From: Chryseobacterium soldanellicola
GTDB lineage: Bacteria > Bacteroidota > Bacteroidia > Flavobacteriales > Weeksellaceae
Direction: 5' to 3'
Assembly: GCF_900100115.1 (NCBI RefSeq)
Contig: NZ_FNKL01000004.1
Location: 248,001-312,000 of the forward strand
Length of the DNA stretch: 64,000 nucleotides
In this document: positions 8,330-16,719 of the stretch, piece by piece
Layout: each line of letters begins with the position of its first letter
Position numbering within the stretch: the stretch's first letter is position 1
Program-made: the position numbers and the translations under genes
The notes under the pieces: generated by a model
Told to the model about the DNA's origin: nothing
The model's database searches: none
What the model saw: only the letters and a program-made list of their open reading frames with translations

Positions 8330-9646
8330 TTATTGATATTTGTTCTTGTCGATCTTAATTTTTTGTAAAACTTTATAACGCGTCAAAGTTGTTTTCTGTA
8401 AAGTATCCTGTGGCTTAAAGGTGATCCTGATTTCCGGATTTACGGTGCTTATCAGCTCAGCTACCTGTATTTTATCAAGATTAAGCTCATCTTCCGTATA
8501 AAATTTCAAAGGCACTTTATCAAGCTTCTCAGATTGCAAAAAATGGAAGATTTCTTTTCTGTTTTCAAGGTAATTCCCTTTTGAAAGCCATGTGAAAAGC
8601 ATTCCCGACATGATGCTTAGAATGCCGATAACATATACTTTTATCTCAAAAATGTCAAATAATTTTTTAAAATAAACCAACCAGATCGGAAAACTGAACG
8701 GAGCTATTAATCTGTAATCTAACGGATTAATAGAATAGAAATATTGAATGAAATAGGAGCAGATAATTCCGAAAACTCCGGTAAATATAAAGAAAGATTC
8801 AACCTCGGAGAGTTTATTTTTAATGAAAAGATAGATGATCAAAAGGATATTTAAAACACCAATTCCGTAGATTGCATAATTGATTTTTCCGCCTCCCGGA
8901 TCTGAAATATGAATAAAAGGATTAAAAGAAGTCGCCAACCCCTGAAATAATTCAACCAAAAGCTGTGAAGTAGGATGGAGCCCGATTTCTAAAAATGTTT
9001 GTACATAATTTTCGTTAAAATAATCTATAAACAGAAATTTATACAAAACAACAAAAACTAAACCTATAGCTGCTGAAATAATGAATATTGCTGCATATTT
9101 TCTTTTGAGGTAAATCAATCCGAAAAGCCCGGTTCCTCCAATAAAGAAAAGTGCACTGTATCTGATGTTATAAAGAGCTATTAAAAGTAAAGACAGATAA
9201 AATACAGCTTTCCATTTCTCTAATTTTCCATCAATGATTTGTTTTGAAACATATAAAAATAGAAATACAAAAGGAAGAATCAAAGGCTCGCTCATCGTGA
9301 ATGCAAAGATTGAAAGAAAGCTGAATAAAGCACCTGTGACAATAGTTTCACGTAAATAAAAATTCTTTTTCCAGGCAAAAAAAACAATAAAAATAAAAGC
9401 AAGAATTCCCACTACTTTACTGCTCCAAAATTCATCAAAACCAAACAAAGTAATGAATTTTATACTTAAAGGATATCCTAAAGGCGTAGTCGTATTATCA
9501 ATCGTCGGAAAGACATGGGCAAATCTCATGTATCGGATAGAATCCGGATTTACCCTGCCTTTTTCATTGAGCAGAAAACGCAAAACGGTCATCACTAAAG
9601 TAATGATGACCATTGATATCTGGATATATTTTTCTTTACATTTCAT
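8330..9646 (-). CDS. Multi-spanning membrane protein, possible GT-C glycosyltransferase
   Basis: 438 residues with about ten to eleven hydrophobic segments and a ~70-residue soluble tail. After the first membrane segment comes a loop with NPDSIRYMR and TTPLGYPLSIKF, which resembles the Asp-containing first periplasmic loop and the PLGYP turn of GT-C fold glycosyltransferases that use lipid-linked sugars. That assignment is inference from layout; no decisive motif is visible. Upstream neighbour is hbd 107 bases away, separated by an AT-rich stretch with partial repeats, so it may have its own promoter. It could equally be an unclassified inner-membrane protein. Confidence 0.6.
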   Translation of the reverse strand: MKCKEKYIQISMVIITLVMTVLRFLLNEKGRVNPDSIRYMRFAHVFPTIDNTTTPLGYPLSIKFITLFGFDEFWSSKVVGILAFIFIVFFAWKKNFYLRETIVTGALFSFLSIFAFTMSEPLILPFVFLFLYVSKQIIDGKLEKWKAVFYLSLLLIALYNIRYSALFFIGGTGLFGLIYLKRKYAAIFIISAAIGLVFVVLYKFLFIDYFNENYVQTFLEIGLHPTSQLLVELFQGLATSFNPFIHISDPGGGKINYAIYGIGVLNILLIIYLFIKNKLSEVESFFIFTGVFGIICSYFIQYFYSINPLDYRLIAPFSFPIWLVYFKKLFDIFEIKVYVIGILSIMSGMLFTWLSKGNYLENRKEIFHFLQSEKLDKVPLKFYTEDELNLDKIQVAELISTVNPEIRITFKPQDTLQKTTLTRYKVLQKIKIDKNKYQ

Positions 9647-9753
9647 CGAAGAAAAATAGTGAATTTTATTGTATCAGTCAATTTTCTTCGATGTGAATTC
9701 ATTTCATTGTCAATTTTAAAAATTCACCTTGACAATTCACTCATTCACTTTCC

Positions 9754-10647
9754 TTATTTTGAAAACATTTTTGCTACTTTCTCGGCTTTTTTACTTTCTG
9801 AATAATCGTAGAAACCTTCTCCTGATTTCACTCCTAATTTCCCTGCCATTACCATATTTACTAGCAATGGATTGGGTGCATATTTCGGATTTTTAAAGCC
9901 GTCATACATTACATTTAATATCGCTAAACAAACGTCAAGCCCAATAAAATCAGCTAGTTGCAAAGGCCCCATCGGGTGAGCCATTCCTAATTTCATTACC
10001 GTGTCAATTTCTTCAACTCCCGCAACTCCGTTGTAAAGGGTTTCTATCGATTCGTTGATCATCGGCATTAAAATTCTGTTGGCAACGAAACCCGGATAGT
10101 CATTTACTTCTACAGGAACTTTTCCTAAATTTTTGCTCATTTCATAAATGGCTTCAAAAGTTTCTTTAGAAGTAGAATATCCCTTGATAATTTCAACCAG
10201 TTTCATGATCGGAACGGGATTCATAAAATGCATTCCGATTACTTTATCCGGTCTTTTTGTAGCTGCAGCAATTTTAGTGATAGAAATAGATGAAGTGTTT
10301 GTCGCCAAAATACAGTTTTCAGGAGCAAACTCATCCATTTGGCTGAATATTTTTAACTTTAATTCCTGATTTTCAGTAGCAGCTTCAACAATCAGATCTG
10401 CACTTCCAACAGCATCCTGAAGAGCGGTATAAGTGGTAATATTTCCTAAAGTTTCAGATTTTTGTTCTTCCGTAAGGTTTCCCTTTGCAATTATTCTGTC
10501 AAGATTTGTGGTAATGGTCTTCAACCCTCTGTCCAAAGCATCTTGGGATACATCTACCAGATTTACCTTAAACCCGCTTTGTGCAAAAGTATGTGCGATA
10601 CCATTTCCCATGGTTCCTGCGCCGATAACTACAATGTTTTTGATCAT
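9754..10647 (-). CDS. hbd: 3-hydroxybutyryl-CoA (3-hydroxyacyl-CoA) dehydrogenase
   Basis: 297 residues with an N-terminal NAD-binding Rossmann motif GAGTMGNGIA (residues ~8-17), the central NTSSISIT and GMHFMNPVPIMKLVEII block carrying the catalytic His and downstream Asn/Glu, and a C-terminal dimerisation domain with GYPGFVANRI-like sequence DYPGFVANRILMPMINE and the GEGFYDY end. It oxidises (S)-3-hydroxyacyl-CoA to 3-oxoacyl-CoA with NAD(P)+ in butyrate or fatty-acid metabolism. It lies 7 bases after the stop of the small exported protein gene 10655-11065, which follows the beta-lactamase gene by 39 bases, so the three could share a transcript. Confidence 0.93.
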   Translation of the reverse strand: MIKNIVVIGAGTMGNGIAHTFAQSGFKVNLVDVSQDALDRGLKTITTNLDRIIAKGNLTEEQKSETLGNITTYTALQDAVGSADLIVEAATENQELKLKIFSQMDEFAPENCILATNTSSISITKIAAATKRPDKVIGMHFMNPVPIMKLVEIIKGYSTSKETFEAIYEMSKNLGKVPVEVNDYPGFVANRILMPMINESIETLYNGVAGVEEIDTVMKLGMAHPMGPLQLADFIGLDVCLAILNVMYDGFKNPKYAPNPLLVNMVMAGKLGVKSGEGFYDYSESKKAEKVAKMFSK

Positions 10648-10654
10648 TTTTCTT

Positions 10655-11065
10655 TTATTTTTTATAAATAGTTAAATTTCTTGCGTTTGCCAGATCAGAT
10701 TTTTTTAGCGTTTCATCTTGCTGAAAACTTACTCTTCCGTCACGATTTTTTTGTCTGGCATTATTTTGTGCTTCAACGGCAGTCTGTAAACCTTTTATAA
10801 AGCTTGTTTTCTGCTTTTTTGAAAGATTATCAGTTCCGATATACAGATTAAATTCGCCTTCTCTTCCCAAGCCGCTTTGCTTGTAGATTTCAAGTGATTT
10901 TATTTTATTTTTTTTCTGAAATTGGTTTAAATAATTCATTACAGGTTCCGTAGAAGGAGTTCCGCAGCAGATGCTTCCGTATTTTAGCTGTAAATAGTTC
11001 TCACTTTTCTGCGAATAGAAAAATGAAAAACTAAATATTCCCGCTATTAATAATATTTTTTTCAT
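10655..11065 (-). CDS. Small exported protein of unknown function
   Basis: A signal peptide (MKKILLIAGIFSFSFFYSQ) precedes a ~117-residue basic mature protein. The mature start has YGSICCGTPSTEPVMNYL, with adjacent Cys residues that could bind metal or form a disulfide, followed by a Lys-rich helical part ending NLTIYKK. I do not recognise a family. It sits between the beta-lactamase gene (39 bases upstream) and hbd (7 bases downstream) on the same strand. Confidence 0.6.
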   Translation of the reverse strand: MKKILLIAGIFSFSFFYSQKSENYLQLKYGSICCGTPSTEPVMNYLNQFQKKNKIKSLEIYKQSGLGREGEFNLYIGTDNLSKKQKTSFIKGLQTAVEAQNNARQKNRDGRVSFQQDETLKKSDLANARNLTIYKK

Positions 11066-11104
11066 AATTGATGTATTTTAGAGATTAAAATTAAGCTTTA
11101 AATT

Positions 11105-11983
11105 TTATTTGTTAAAATGGTCCCAAACCACTTTGGAGACGTCAGAAATGATTTTGCAATTCACCGCGTCAGTTTCTGTAGAGTTGCTCACAAATACAGT
11201 TATTGCATAATGCTTGCCATTCGGTAAAGTGATGATTCCCATATCGTTTTCTGCGCCTGTTAAGCCCTTATTATTTTTCCCTGAAGCTCCTGTTTTGTGT
11301 GCGACCGGAGTATTTTTTGGAAGCTGTTCTACCAGCTTATTGGTTCCCGTTTTTGTTCCCAACATTACTTTCATCAAATAATCTGTAGATTTTTTTGAAA
11401 GCAATTTTCCATCAAAAAATTTCCTTAAAACATCAGTAATAGAGGCGGTTGTGGAATAATTTTCATATTGGGCATTCCAGTCTTTGTGCATGGCTTCTTC
11501 ATTATATTTTATCTGAAAGTTTTTTACTCCTTTAGAATCCATGAATTTTTGAACGGTTTGAGGGCCTCCAAGAAGTTTCAACATTATATCGCAGCCGTTA
11601 TTATCGCTTTGTGCGACAGTGAAATCAAGAATCTCACTTAAAGAAACTTCGACATTTCCGTTGGGATATTTATCGCGAAGCGGCGACCATGTATTTTCGA
11701 GTAAATTTGATTGATCAAGTAAAATTTTCTGGTTTAATGATAATTTTCCTTTATCAACAAAATCCAGAACGGCCGTTGCAATATGGAATTTAAAAACACT
11801 TTGCATCGGAAGTTTTTTATCGGCATTTTTACTGTATTTAAAGCCATTTTCAAAACCCGAAACAGAAATTCCGACAGTTGCTTTTTTATCTTTTAAAATT
11901 GAATTGATCTGTTGATCTAAAGCCGGTTTTTGAGCAAAAGTAAAGGCCGAGATCAAAAGAAAAATCCATCCTGTTTTTTTCAT
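11105..11983 (-). CDS. bla: Class A beta-lactamase, subclass A2 (CGA/CIA-like extended-spectrum type)
   Basis: 292 residues with a signal peptide ending FTFAQ, so it acts in the periplasm by hydrolysing the beta-lactam ring. The serine-enzyme motifs are all present: S62-V-F-K65, S126-D-N128, the omega-loop Glu in NEEAMHKDW (about 162-163) and K230-T-G232. The EEAMH omega-loop in place of ExxLN and the insertion-rich layout are typical of subclass A2 enzymes of Bacteroidetes such as CGA-1 and CIA-1 of Chryseobacterium. It sits just after the GH5 terminator and no regulator of the AmpR type is next to it, so expression is probably constitutive. The exact variant and spectrum cannot be told here. 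Confidence 0.93.
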   Translation of the reverse strand: MKKTGWIFLLISAFTFAQKPALDQQINSILKDKKATVGISVSGFENGFKYSKNADKKLPMQSVFKFHIATAVLDFVDKGKLSLNQKILLDQSNLLENTWSPLRDKYPNGNVEVSLSEILDFTVAQSDNNGCDIMLKLLGGPQTVQKFMDSKGVKNFQIKYNEEAMHKDWNAQYENYSTTASITDVLRKFFDGKLLSKKSTDYLMKVMLGTKTGTNKLVEQLPKNTPVAHKTGASGKNNKGLTGAENDMGIITLPNGKHYAITVFVSNSTETDAVNCKIISDVSKVVWDHFNK

Positions 11984-11996
11984 ACTATTTTGGTTT

Positions 11997-12029
11997 AAAA
12001 AAATCCCTTTTAGATTCTAAAAGGGATTT
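11997..12029 (-). terminator. Terminator of the GH5 gene
   Basis: A perfect 13-bp inverted repeat (AAATCCCTTTTAG / CTAAAAGGGATTT, loop ATT). On the minus strand it runs into seven T's, so it ends transcription of the GH5 gene before bla. Confidence 0.88.
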
Positions 12030-12046
12030 GCAATTTAAGATTTTTA

Positions 12047-13777
12047 TTATTTTATTTCAAAATAATTCAGGTTGACCCCGTCATTTTCAAATTTAATTCT
12101 GATTTTATTTTCTCCTTTTTTGAGGTTAATTCCTTTTGCTGTAAAGGTTTTCCAGGCTTCGTTTCCTCCTGTGGAAGGCAATGAGACAGTTGCCAATTGC
12201 GTTCCTGAAACGTCCTCAATTCTGATTTTTGAGTCATTATTACTGGCATATCTTATGTCAAAACTGTAGCTTTTACCGGCTTTTGCGTCAATTGTATACT
12301 GAATCCATTCCCCGGTTTCTGTTTTTCCGACATAATATTGATTGGTAATTTTGTCATTACATTTATAAATATCTACACCGTCATTTCTCATCTGATTTCC
12401 AGAGTTCCATTCTGATCTTTTTGCGGGATCGCTTACCCAGAGATTGATGAAATCTTTATCTAAATAGGCAGAATTCATTCTTCCCAAATCATATTCAGAA
12501 GCGAAAATTCTTCCCGGAGCCTGATGATTTTTGAAAGGTTTAGTAGTGTTTTCCGTTGTTTGTCTGAACATGGCATCGATAATGTCATTTTTGATTTCTA
12601 CGTTGCTGAATTTATAGTTATCGGCGATTTGCATTAAAGCTTTTGTGGCAAATTCTTTTGATGGTTTTTCACCTCCATTTTTCCAGTAATCCAACAGTTT
12701 TTGATACTCCGGAGTGATTTTTACGTTGGTAATTCCGGCAATATTATCGATTTTTTTCATCGGCCAGAAGGCGTAACCGATATTGTGCTTGTCTAAAAGC
12801 TGGATCAGTTCTGTAAACCAAACATTTGAGTTTTCTCCCGTTTCCCCCAGCCAGATCGGGATATTATGTTTTTCTCTTAAATCTAAAGCAAATTTCAGGG
12901 TTTCATCATTATTATAATTCCAGTATTTGTGGAAGCTGAAAACCATATTGTTGTCCCAAAGTGGTGTTAAGCCATTGTAATTATTTCCCCAGCCGTTTCC
13001 TTCAATAATGATTATGTGCTTTTTATCAACCTGTCGAATGGCCTCTGTAATGTCTTTCTGCAATTTCCAAAGTGGGGCATTTGACATTTCATCGGTTCCG
13101 TTTTTGTTTTGTCCTGTGAAATTAATGTTGGGCTCATTAATTAAATCATAACCACCAATCCAGGCTTCATTTTTATATCTTTCGGCTAATTTTTTCCATA
13201 AAGCGACTGTTTTTTTCTGATTTTCTTCGCTTTCCCAAAGTGATGGCTTTGATTTGTCGTTGTCAGAAATATTAACGTCATTTCCCTGTCCGCCCGGCGC
13301 AGCATGAAGATCTAAAATCAAATACATTTTGTTGTCTGCACACCATTTTAAAAGATCATCAGTCATTTTAAAACCTTCTTCCAACCAGGTATTTTGACCT
13401 TTTACAGGCTCTTTTTCAATCGGTAAAGTGTACAAATTATAATGCATCGGAAGTCTTATCGAATTGAATCCTGCCTTTTTCAGGAAATCAATATCCTGTT
13501 TGGTGATTCCGTTTTTCAGGTAAGCTTTATAAAAATTGTTCATGCCGTCTTCCCCGATCAATTCAGCAATTTTTTCTTTAATCTTGTATTGCGGACCGGC
13601 AAAATCGGCAGTTTTCAGCATATATCCTTCTTGCAACATCCATCCTCCCAAACCGAGACCTCTCAATTGAACATTTTCACCTTTATCATTCACGATTTTC
13701 TGACCATTTGTTTTTAAAAGTTGTGATGTCCCAAATTGAGACAATAAAAAAGCGGATAGTAGGATGGCTCTTTTCAT
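12047..13777 (-). CDS. Secreted GH5 glycoside hydrolase (endoglucanase type) with C-terminal CBM6-like module
   Basis: A signal peptide (MKRAILLSAFLLSQFGTSQ) is followed by a GH5 (beta/alpha)8 barrel (~20-370). Visible landmarks are RGLGLGGWM, FNSIRLPMHY, LDLHAAPGGQG, the acid/base Glu in DLINEPN (~residue 212), FSFHKYWN and the nucleophile Glu in WLGETGE (~318). After a linker, residues ~440-576 form a beta-sandwich with GEWIQYTIDAKAGKSYSFDIRYAS and ENKIRIKFENDGVNLNYFEI, typical of CBM6 modules. It should cut beta-glucans or cellulose-like polymers outside the cell. No sorting domain for T9SS is visible, so it may be periplasmic or released via another route. It is monocistronic, with a -7 box and terminator. 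Confidence 0.88.
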   Translation of the reverse strand: MKRAILLSAFLLSQFGTSQLLKTNGQKIVNDKGENVQLRGLGLGGWMLQEGYMLKTADFAGPQYKIKEKIAELIGEDGMNNFYKAYLKNGITKQDIDFLKKAGFNSIRLPMHYNLYTLPIEKEPVKGQNTWLEEGFKMTDDLLKWCADNKMYLILDLHAAPGGQGNDVNISDNDKSKPSLWESEENQKKTVALWKKLAERYKNEAWIGGYDLINEPNINFTGQNKNGTDEMSNAPLWKLQKDITEAIRQVDKKHIIIIEGNGWGNNYNGLTPLWDNNMVFSFHKYWNYNNDETLKFALDLREKHNIPIWLGETGENSNVWFTELIQLLDKHNIGYAFWPMKKIDNIAGITNVKITPEYQKLLDYWKNGGEKPSKEFATKALMQIADNYKFSNVEIKNDIIDAMFRQTTENTTKPFKNHQAPGRIFASEYDLGRMNSAYLDKDFINLWVSDPAKRSEWNSGNQMRNDGVDIYKCNDKITNQYYVGKTETGEWIQYTIDAKAGKSYSFDIRYASNNDSKIRIEDVSGTQLATVSLPSTGGNEAWKTFTAKGINLKKGENKIRIKFENDGVNLNYFEIK

Positions 13778-13834
13778 AGTTTTGATTTTTAAATATTAGG
13801 GATTGTTTTTAGAATTAATTACTTTAGATAATAA

Positions 13835-13842
13835 CAAATATA
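13835..13842 (-). promoter_or_regulatory. -7 promoter element of the GH5 gene
   Basis: On the minus strand the sequence reads TATATTTG, an exact TAnnTTTG match, about 57 bases upstream of the ATG at 13777. Confidence 0.45.
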
Positions 13843-13910
13843 TTTAAAATTTGTTGAATAAAAATTATAAATATTAATTGAAAAAAAAAATTAATTATCT
13901 GACTATCCAA

Positions 13911-13981
13911 TTTGTCATTCTGCAGGAATCTCAATGATTGAAAGGTTAAAGACTTTGTTTAGATTTCTACGGAATGACAAA
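13911..13981. repeat. Imperfect inverted repeat (GTCATTCTG... family)
   Basis: Two 21-base arms (TTTGTCATTCTGCAGGAATC... and ...GATTTCTACGGAATGACAAA) are inverse copies with three mismatches, around a 29-base loop. Half copies of the right arm recur at 30391-30413 and 39861-39882. It occupies the 326-base gap 13778-14103, which holds no gene; the rest of the gap has the -7 box above, an AT-rich stretch and the repeat at 14025. Confidence 0.6.
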
Positions 13982-14024
13982 CTGAATGGTTAACCTTTGT
14001 TAAATCAATTACTTAATAATAAAA

Positions 14025-14053
14025 AAAACAGGCTAAAGCCCGTTCCTATTGAT
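14025..14053 (-). repeat. 29-base dispersed repeat, copy 1
   Basis: The segment centred on GGCTAAAGCCCGTTCC is found again, inverted, at 39779-39806 with one base missing. Both copies lie in gene-free gaps downstream of minus-strand genes or between them. Confidence 0.65.
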
Positions 14054-14103
14054 AAAATTTTATATTATTTGTAAAAAAATTAGTTGTATGATTATGTTTT
14101 AAA

Positions 14104-15066
14104 TTAAGAAATCAATTTCATAATCTCCAACGCTACTTTCAAAGCTTCAGTTCCGTCTTCCAAAGAAACTTCCACATTTTTATTCTCTGTAATAGAATCT
14201 GCAAAAGAATTTAATTCATCTAAAATCGCATTATTCGGTTGAATATTCGGATATTCAAATAAAATCTGATTTTTTTCTCCATCAGCATTTTCAATAATCA
14301 TATCAAATGGAGTAGGGTTTTCCGGAGCGTCTTTCATTCGGATGACTTCTGCTTTTTTCTCTAAAAAATCAACAGAAATATAAGCATCTTTCTGGAAAAA
14401 ACGGCTTTTTCTCATGGCTTTCATAGAAATTCTTGAAGTCGTAAGATTGGCAACACATCCATTTTCGAATTCTATTCTGGCATTGGTAATATCAGGTGTT
14501 TTACTTACTACGCAAACGCCGCTTGCATGAATATTTTTAACTTTAGATTTTACTACACTTAATAAAATATCCAAATCGTGAATCATTAAATCTAAAACCA
14601 CCGAAACATCAGTCCCGCGAGGATTAAATTCCGCCAGCCTGTGAATTTCAATAAACATCGGGTTTTTGATGAAATCTTTCGTTGCCATGAAAGCCGGATT
14701 GTATCTTTCAACATGCCCAACCTGTGCTTTAATGCCATGCTCACGACATTTATATAAAATCTCTTCTGCTTGCTGCAATGTTTGCGTAACAGGCTTTTCA
14801 ATAAAGAAATGAAGTCCTTTTTCGATTGCTTTTAACGCATAATCATAATGATAAATGGTTGGAGTTACAATATCCAGCATTTCGATCTGATCGAGCAAAT
14901 CATCAAAATTTTCAAAATATTTATATCCGAATTCGGCTTCTATTTTTTTACCGTTTTCAACATCTTTATCATGGAAACCAATAAATTCGTACTTATCTGA
15001 TTGATTAAGAAGCTTTAAGTGGATTTTTCCCAAATGCCCAGCGCCTACCAAACCTGCTTTTAACAT
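14104..15066 (-). CDS. Gfo/Idh/MocA family NAD(P)-dependent oxidoreductase
   Basis: 320 residues. The N-terminal Rossmann domain opens with GLVGAGHLGKIH (residues 5-16) and includes the family EKP motif (IEKPVTQTL, ~92) and GHVERYNPAF (~118), where the catalytic Lys is usual. The C-terminal alpha/beta domain (~125-320) holds the MIHDLDILLS segment with the conserved Asp and His. Members oxidise or reduce sugars, inositols or related alcohols; the substrate here is unknown. It is a lone minus-strand gene, divergent from pcm (15198). Its ATG is preceded by AT-rich DNA without a clear -33/-7 pair. Confidence 0.85.
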   Translation of the reverse strand: MLKAGLVGAGHLGKIHLKLLNQSDKYEFIGFHDKDVENGKKIEAEFGYKYFENFDDLLDQIEMLDIVTPTIYHYDYALKAIEKGLHFFIEKPVTQTLQQAEEILYKCREHGIKAQVGHVERYNPAFMATKDFIKNPMFIEIHRLAEFNPRGTDVSVVLDLMIHDLDILLSVVKSKVKNIHASGVCVVSKTPDITNARIEFENGCVANLTTSRISMKAMRKSRFFQKDAYISVDFLEKKAEVIRMKDAPENPTPFDMIIENADGEKNQILFEYPNIQPNNAILDELNSFADSITENKNVEVSLEDGTEALKVALEIMKLIS

Positions 15067-15132
15067 GTATATTAAATTTTTGTAAATATAATAATTTTAA
15101 GGGTTCAGAAACAGATGATAGGTTTTAGGTTG

Positions 15133-15160
15133 ATAAATACTATTTGTTTTTCTATTTTTG
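15133..15160 (+). promoter_or_regulatory. Promoter of pcm
   Basis: TTTG (15133-15136) and TATTTTTG (15153-15160) with a 16-base spacer fit the Bacteroidetes -33/-7 pattern; the ATG of pcm follows 37 bases later. Confidence 0.5.
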
Positions 15161-15197
15161 TAAAAACTAGCGGCTGCAGGCCAATAACTCCCATCTC

Positions 15198-15851
15198 ATG
15201 ACGCAAGATTCGTTTGTACATAAAGGAAAAAGAAAAAATTTAGTTGAATATCTCCGACACAAAATCGGGATTTCGGATGAAAATGTACTTTCCGCAATGA
15301 ATGAAGTTCCGAGACACCTTTTTATAGAAAGTATTTTTGAGGATTTTGCCTATGAAGACCGTGCTTTTCCGATTTTGGCGCATCAGACGATTTCACATCC
15401 GTCAACTGTTGCGGAGCAATCCGAACTTTTACAGGTAAAGCAGGGCGAAAAAGTCCTTGAAATAGGAACCGGATGCGGATACCAGACTGCTGTTTTATTA
15501 GCTATGAAAGCTTTGGTGTACACGGTTGAAAGACAAAAAGATCTGTTTGATTTTTCAAAGAAAAAATTAAGAGAAATGCATTTATATCCAAAGTTTCAGA
15601 GTTTTGGAGACGGTTTTGCCGGACTTCCGACTTTTGCGCCTTTTGATAAAATTATTGTGACTTGCGGAGCTTCGGTTTTGCCTACAGAATTATTAAAACA
15701 ATTGAAAGTCGGCGGAAAAATGGTGATTCCTTTAGGTCCGACTGATGAGCAGGTTTTGTACAGATTTACAAAAGTTTCACCAACTGAATTTGAAAAAGAG
15801 GAATTTGGAGCTTATAAATTTGTTCCGATGTTAGGAAATACAAATCAATAA
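15198..15851 (+). CDS. pcm: Protein-L-isoaspartate O-methyltransferase
   Basis: 217 residues, the usual size. Landmarks are VPRHLFI, the family block HQTISHPSTVAEQSELL, the SAM-binding motif I VLEIGTGCGYQTAV (~80-93), VERQKDL, and the closing motif LKVGGKMVIPLG. The enzyme transfers a methyl group from SAM to isoaspartyl residues of damaged proteins, starting their repair in the cytoplasm. It is divergent from the Gfo/Idh/MocA gene and convergent with the FabI-like gene, whose stop is 12 bases away, so it is monocistronic. Confidence 0.95.
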   Translation: MTQDSFVHKGKRKNLVEYLRHKIGISDENVLSAMNEVPRHLFIESIFEDFAYEDRAFPILAHQTISHPSTVAEQSELLQVKQGEKVLEIGTGCGYQTAVLLAMKALVYTVERQKDLFDFSKKKLREMHLYPKFQSFGDGFAGLPTFAPFDKIIVTCGASVLPTELLKQLKVGGKMVIPLGPTDEQVLYRFTKVSPTEFEKEEFGAYKFVPMLGNTNQ

Positions 15852-15863
15852 GCACCAAATAAG

Positions 15864-16688
15864 TTACCCCATAATATGAAAACCTCCGTCAACATGGCGG
15901 ATTTCTCCCGTAATTCTTGTTTCTTTTCTGAAAAGATGAACAATTTCATGGGCAAGATCTTCAGGTTGAGCATTTCCAAGCGGGCTTGTTTGATTGGCTT
16001 TTTCTACATCAACTTCGTTTAAAGTCGCATTTCCTGCTTTGCTTCCCATGTACGGAGAAAAACGGATGGCATTGGCGCGGATCCCATATTTTCTGCCTAA
16101 TTCATGAGCGATTTCCAGGGTTAATCTTTCCAAAGCCGCTTTTGCAATACTGATATTAATGTAAGGAAAAGATGAGACTTTCTCTGCCGCAATATAGCTG
16201 AGAGAAACGACTGAAGAGCCATTTTGAAGTACATTATTTGAAATCAAAGCCTGTGACAGAGAAATCAGAGAAAATGCAGAAACATTCATGGTTTCATTAA
16301 ATTCTTCTACAGTCACTTCCAGCATTGGTTTTACAGATTTATGTCTGATTGTTTTATCCATGGCGATGGCATGAAGAAAGCCATTAAGTTTAATATCTTT
16401 TTGGTATAAATCTTTCGCAAGAAAATCCAGACTTTCCGGTAATGTAACATCTAAAGGCGCCATATAAACATCTTTTCCTAACACTTTTTGACAGGCATTC
16501 TGAAAGTCGGAATAGTTTTTATGAAGAAAGTCCTGCGCTTTTTCGGACAGATTTTGATGAAAAGGAGTAACGCCTAATCCTGCACAAACTACATTTCCGT
16601 TATTTTCAAGGATTTTTTCGGCGGTTTTCATGGCAAGGGAATTTTCATCCGCGATGCCGGTGATGAGAAATGTCTGATTCTTCAGCAT
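15864..16688 (-). CDS. FabI-like enoyl-ACP reductase (SDR superfamily)
   Basis: 274 residues. The N-terminus FLITGIADENSLAMKTA is the FabI-type NAD-binding motif (GIAxxxSxA) rather than the classical TGxxxGIG. The active site reads LSYIAAEKVSSFPYINISIAK: the two Tyr and Lys match those of E. coli FabI (Tyr146, Tyr156, Lys163) with one extra residue between the tyrosines. It ends with ITGEIRHVDGGFHIMG, as in FabI. The protein should reduce enoyl-ACP in fatty-acid elongation. It follows fabH by 31 bases on the same strand, which fits. Whether it is the housekeeping enzyme or a paralogue for a special lipid or pigment is not known. Confidence 0.75.
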   Translation of the reverse strand: MLKNQTFLITGIADENSLAMKTAEKILENNGNVVCAGLGVTPFHQNLSEKAQDFLHKNYSDFQNACQKVLGKDVYMAPLDVTLPESLDFLAKDLYQKDIKLNGFLHAIAMDKTIRHKSVKPMLEVTVEEFNETMNVSAFSLISLSQALISNNVLQNGSSVVSLSYIAAEKVSSFPYINISIAKAALERLTLEIAHELGRKYGIRANAIRFSPYMGSKAGNATLNEVDVEKANQTSPLGNAQPEDLAHEIVHLFRKETRITGEIRHVDGGFHIMG

Positions 16689-16719
16689 ATTTTTGTCAAT
16701 TTTTAAATGAAATATTAAT

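Noticed and set aside
12067..12249. Second minus-strand frame inside the GH5 gene
   Set aside because: It lies wholly within the CBM-coding part in another frame; base use follows the GH5 frame.
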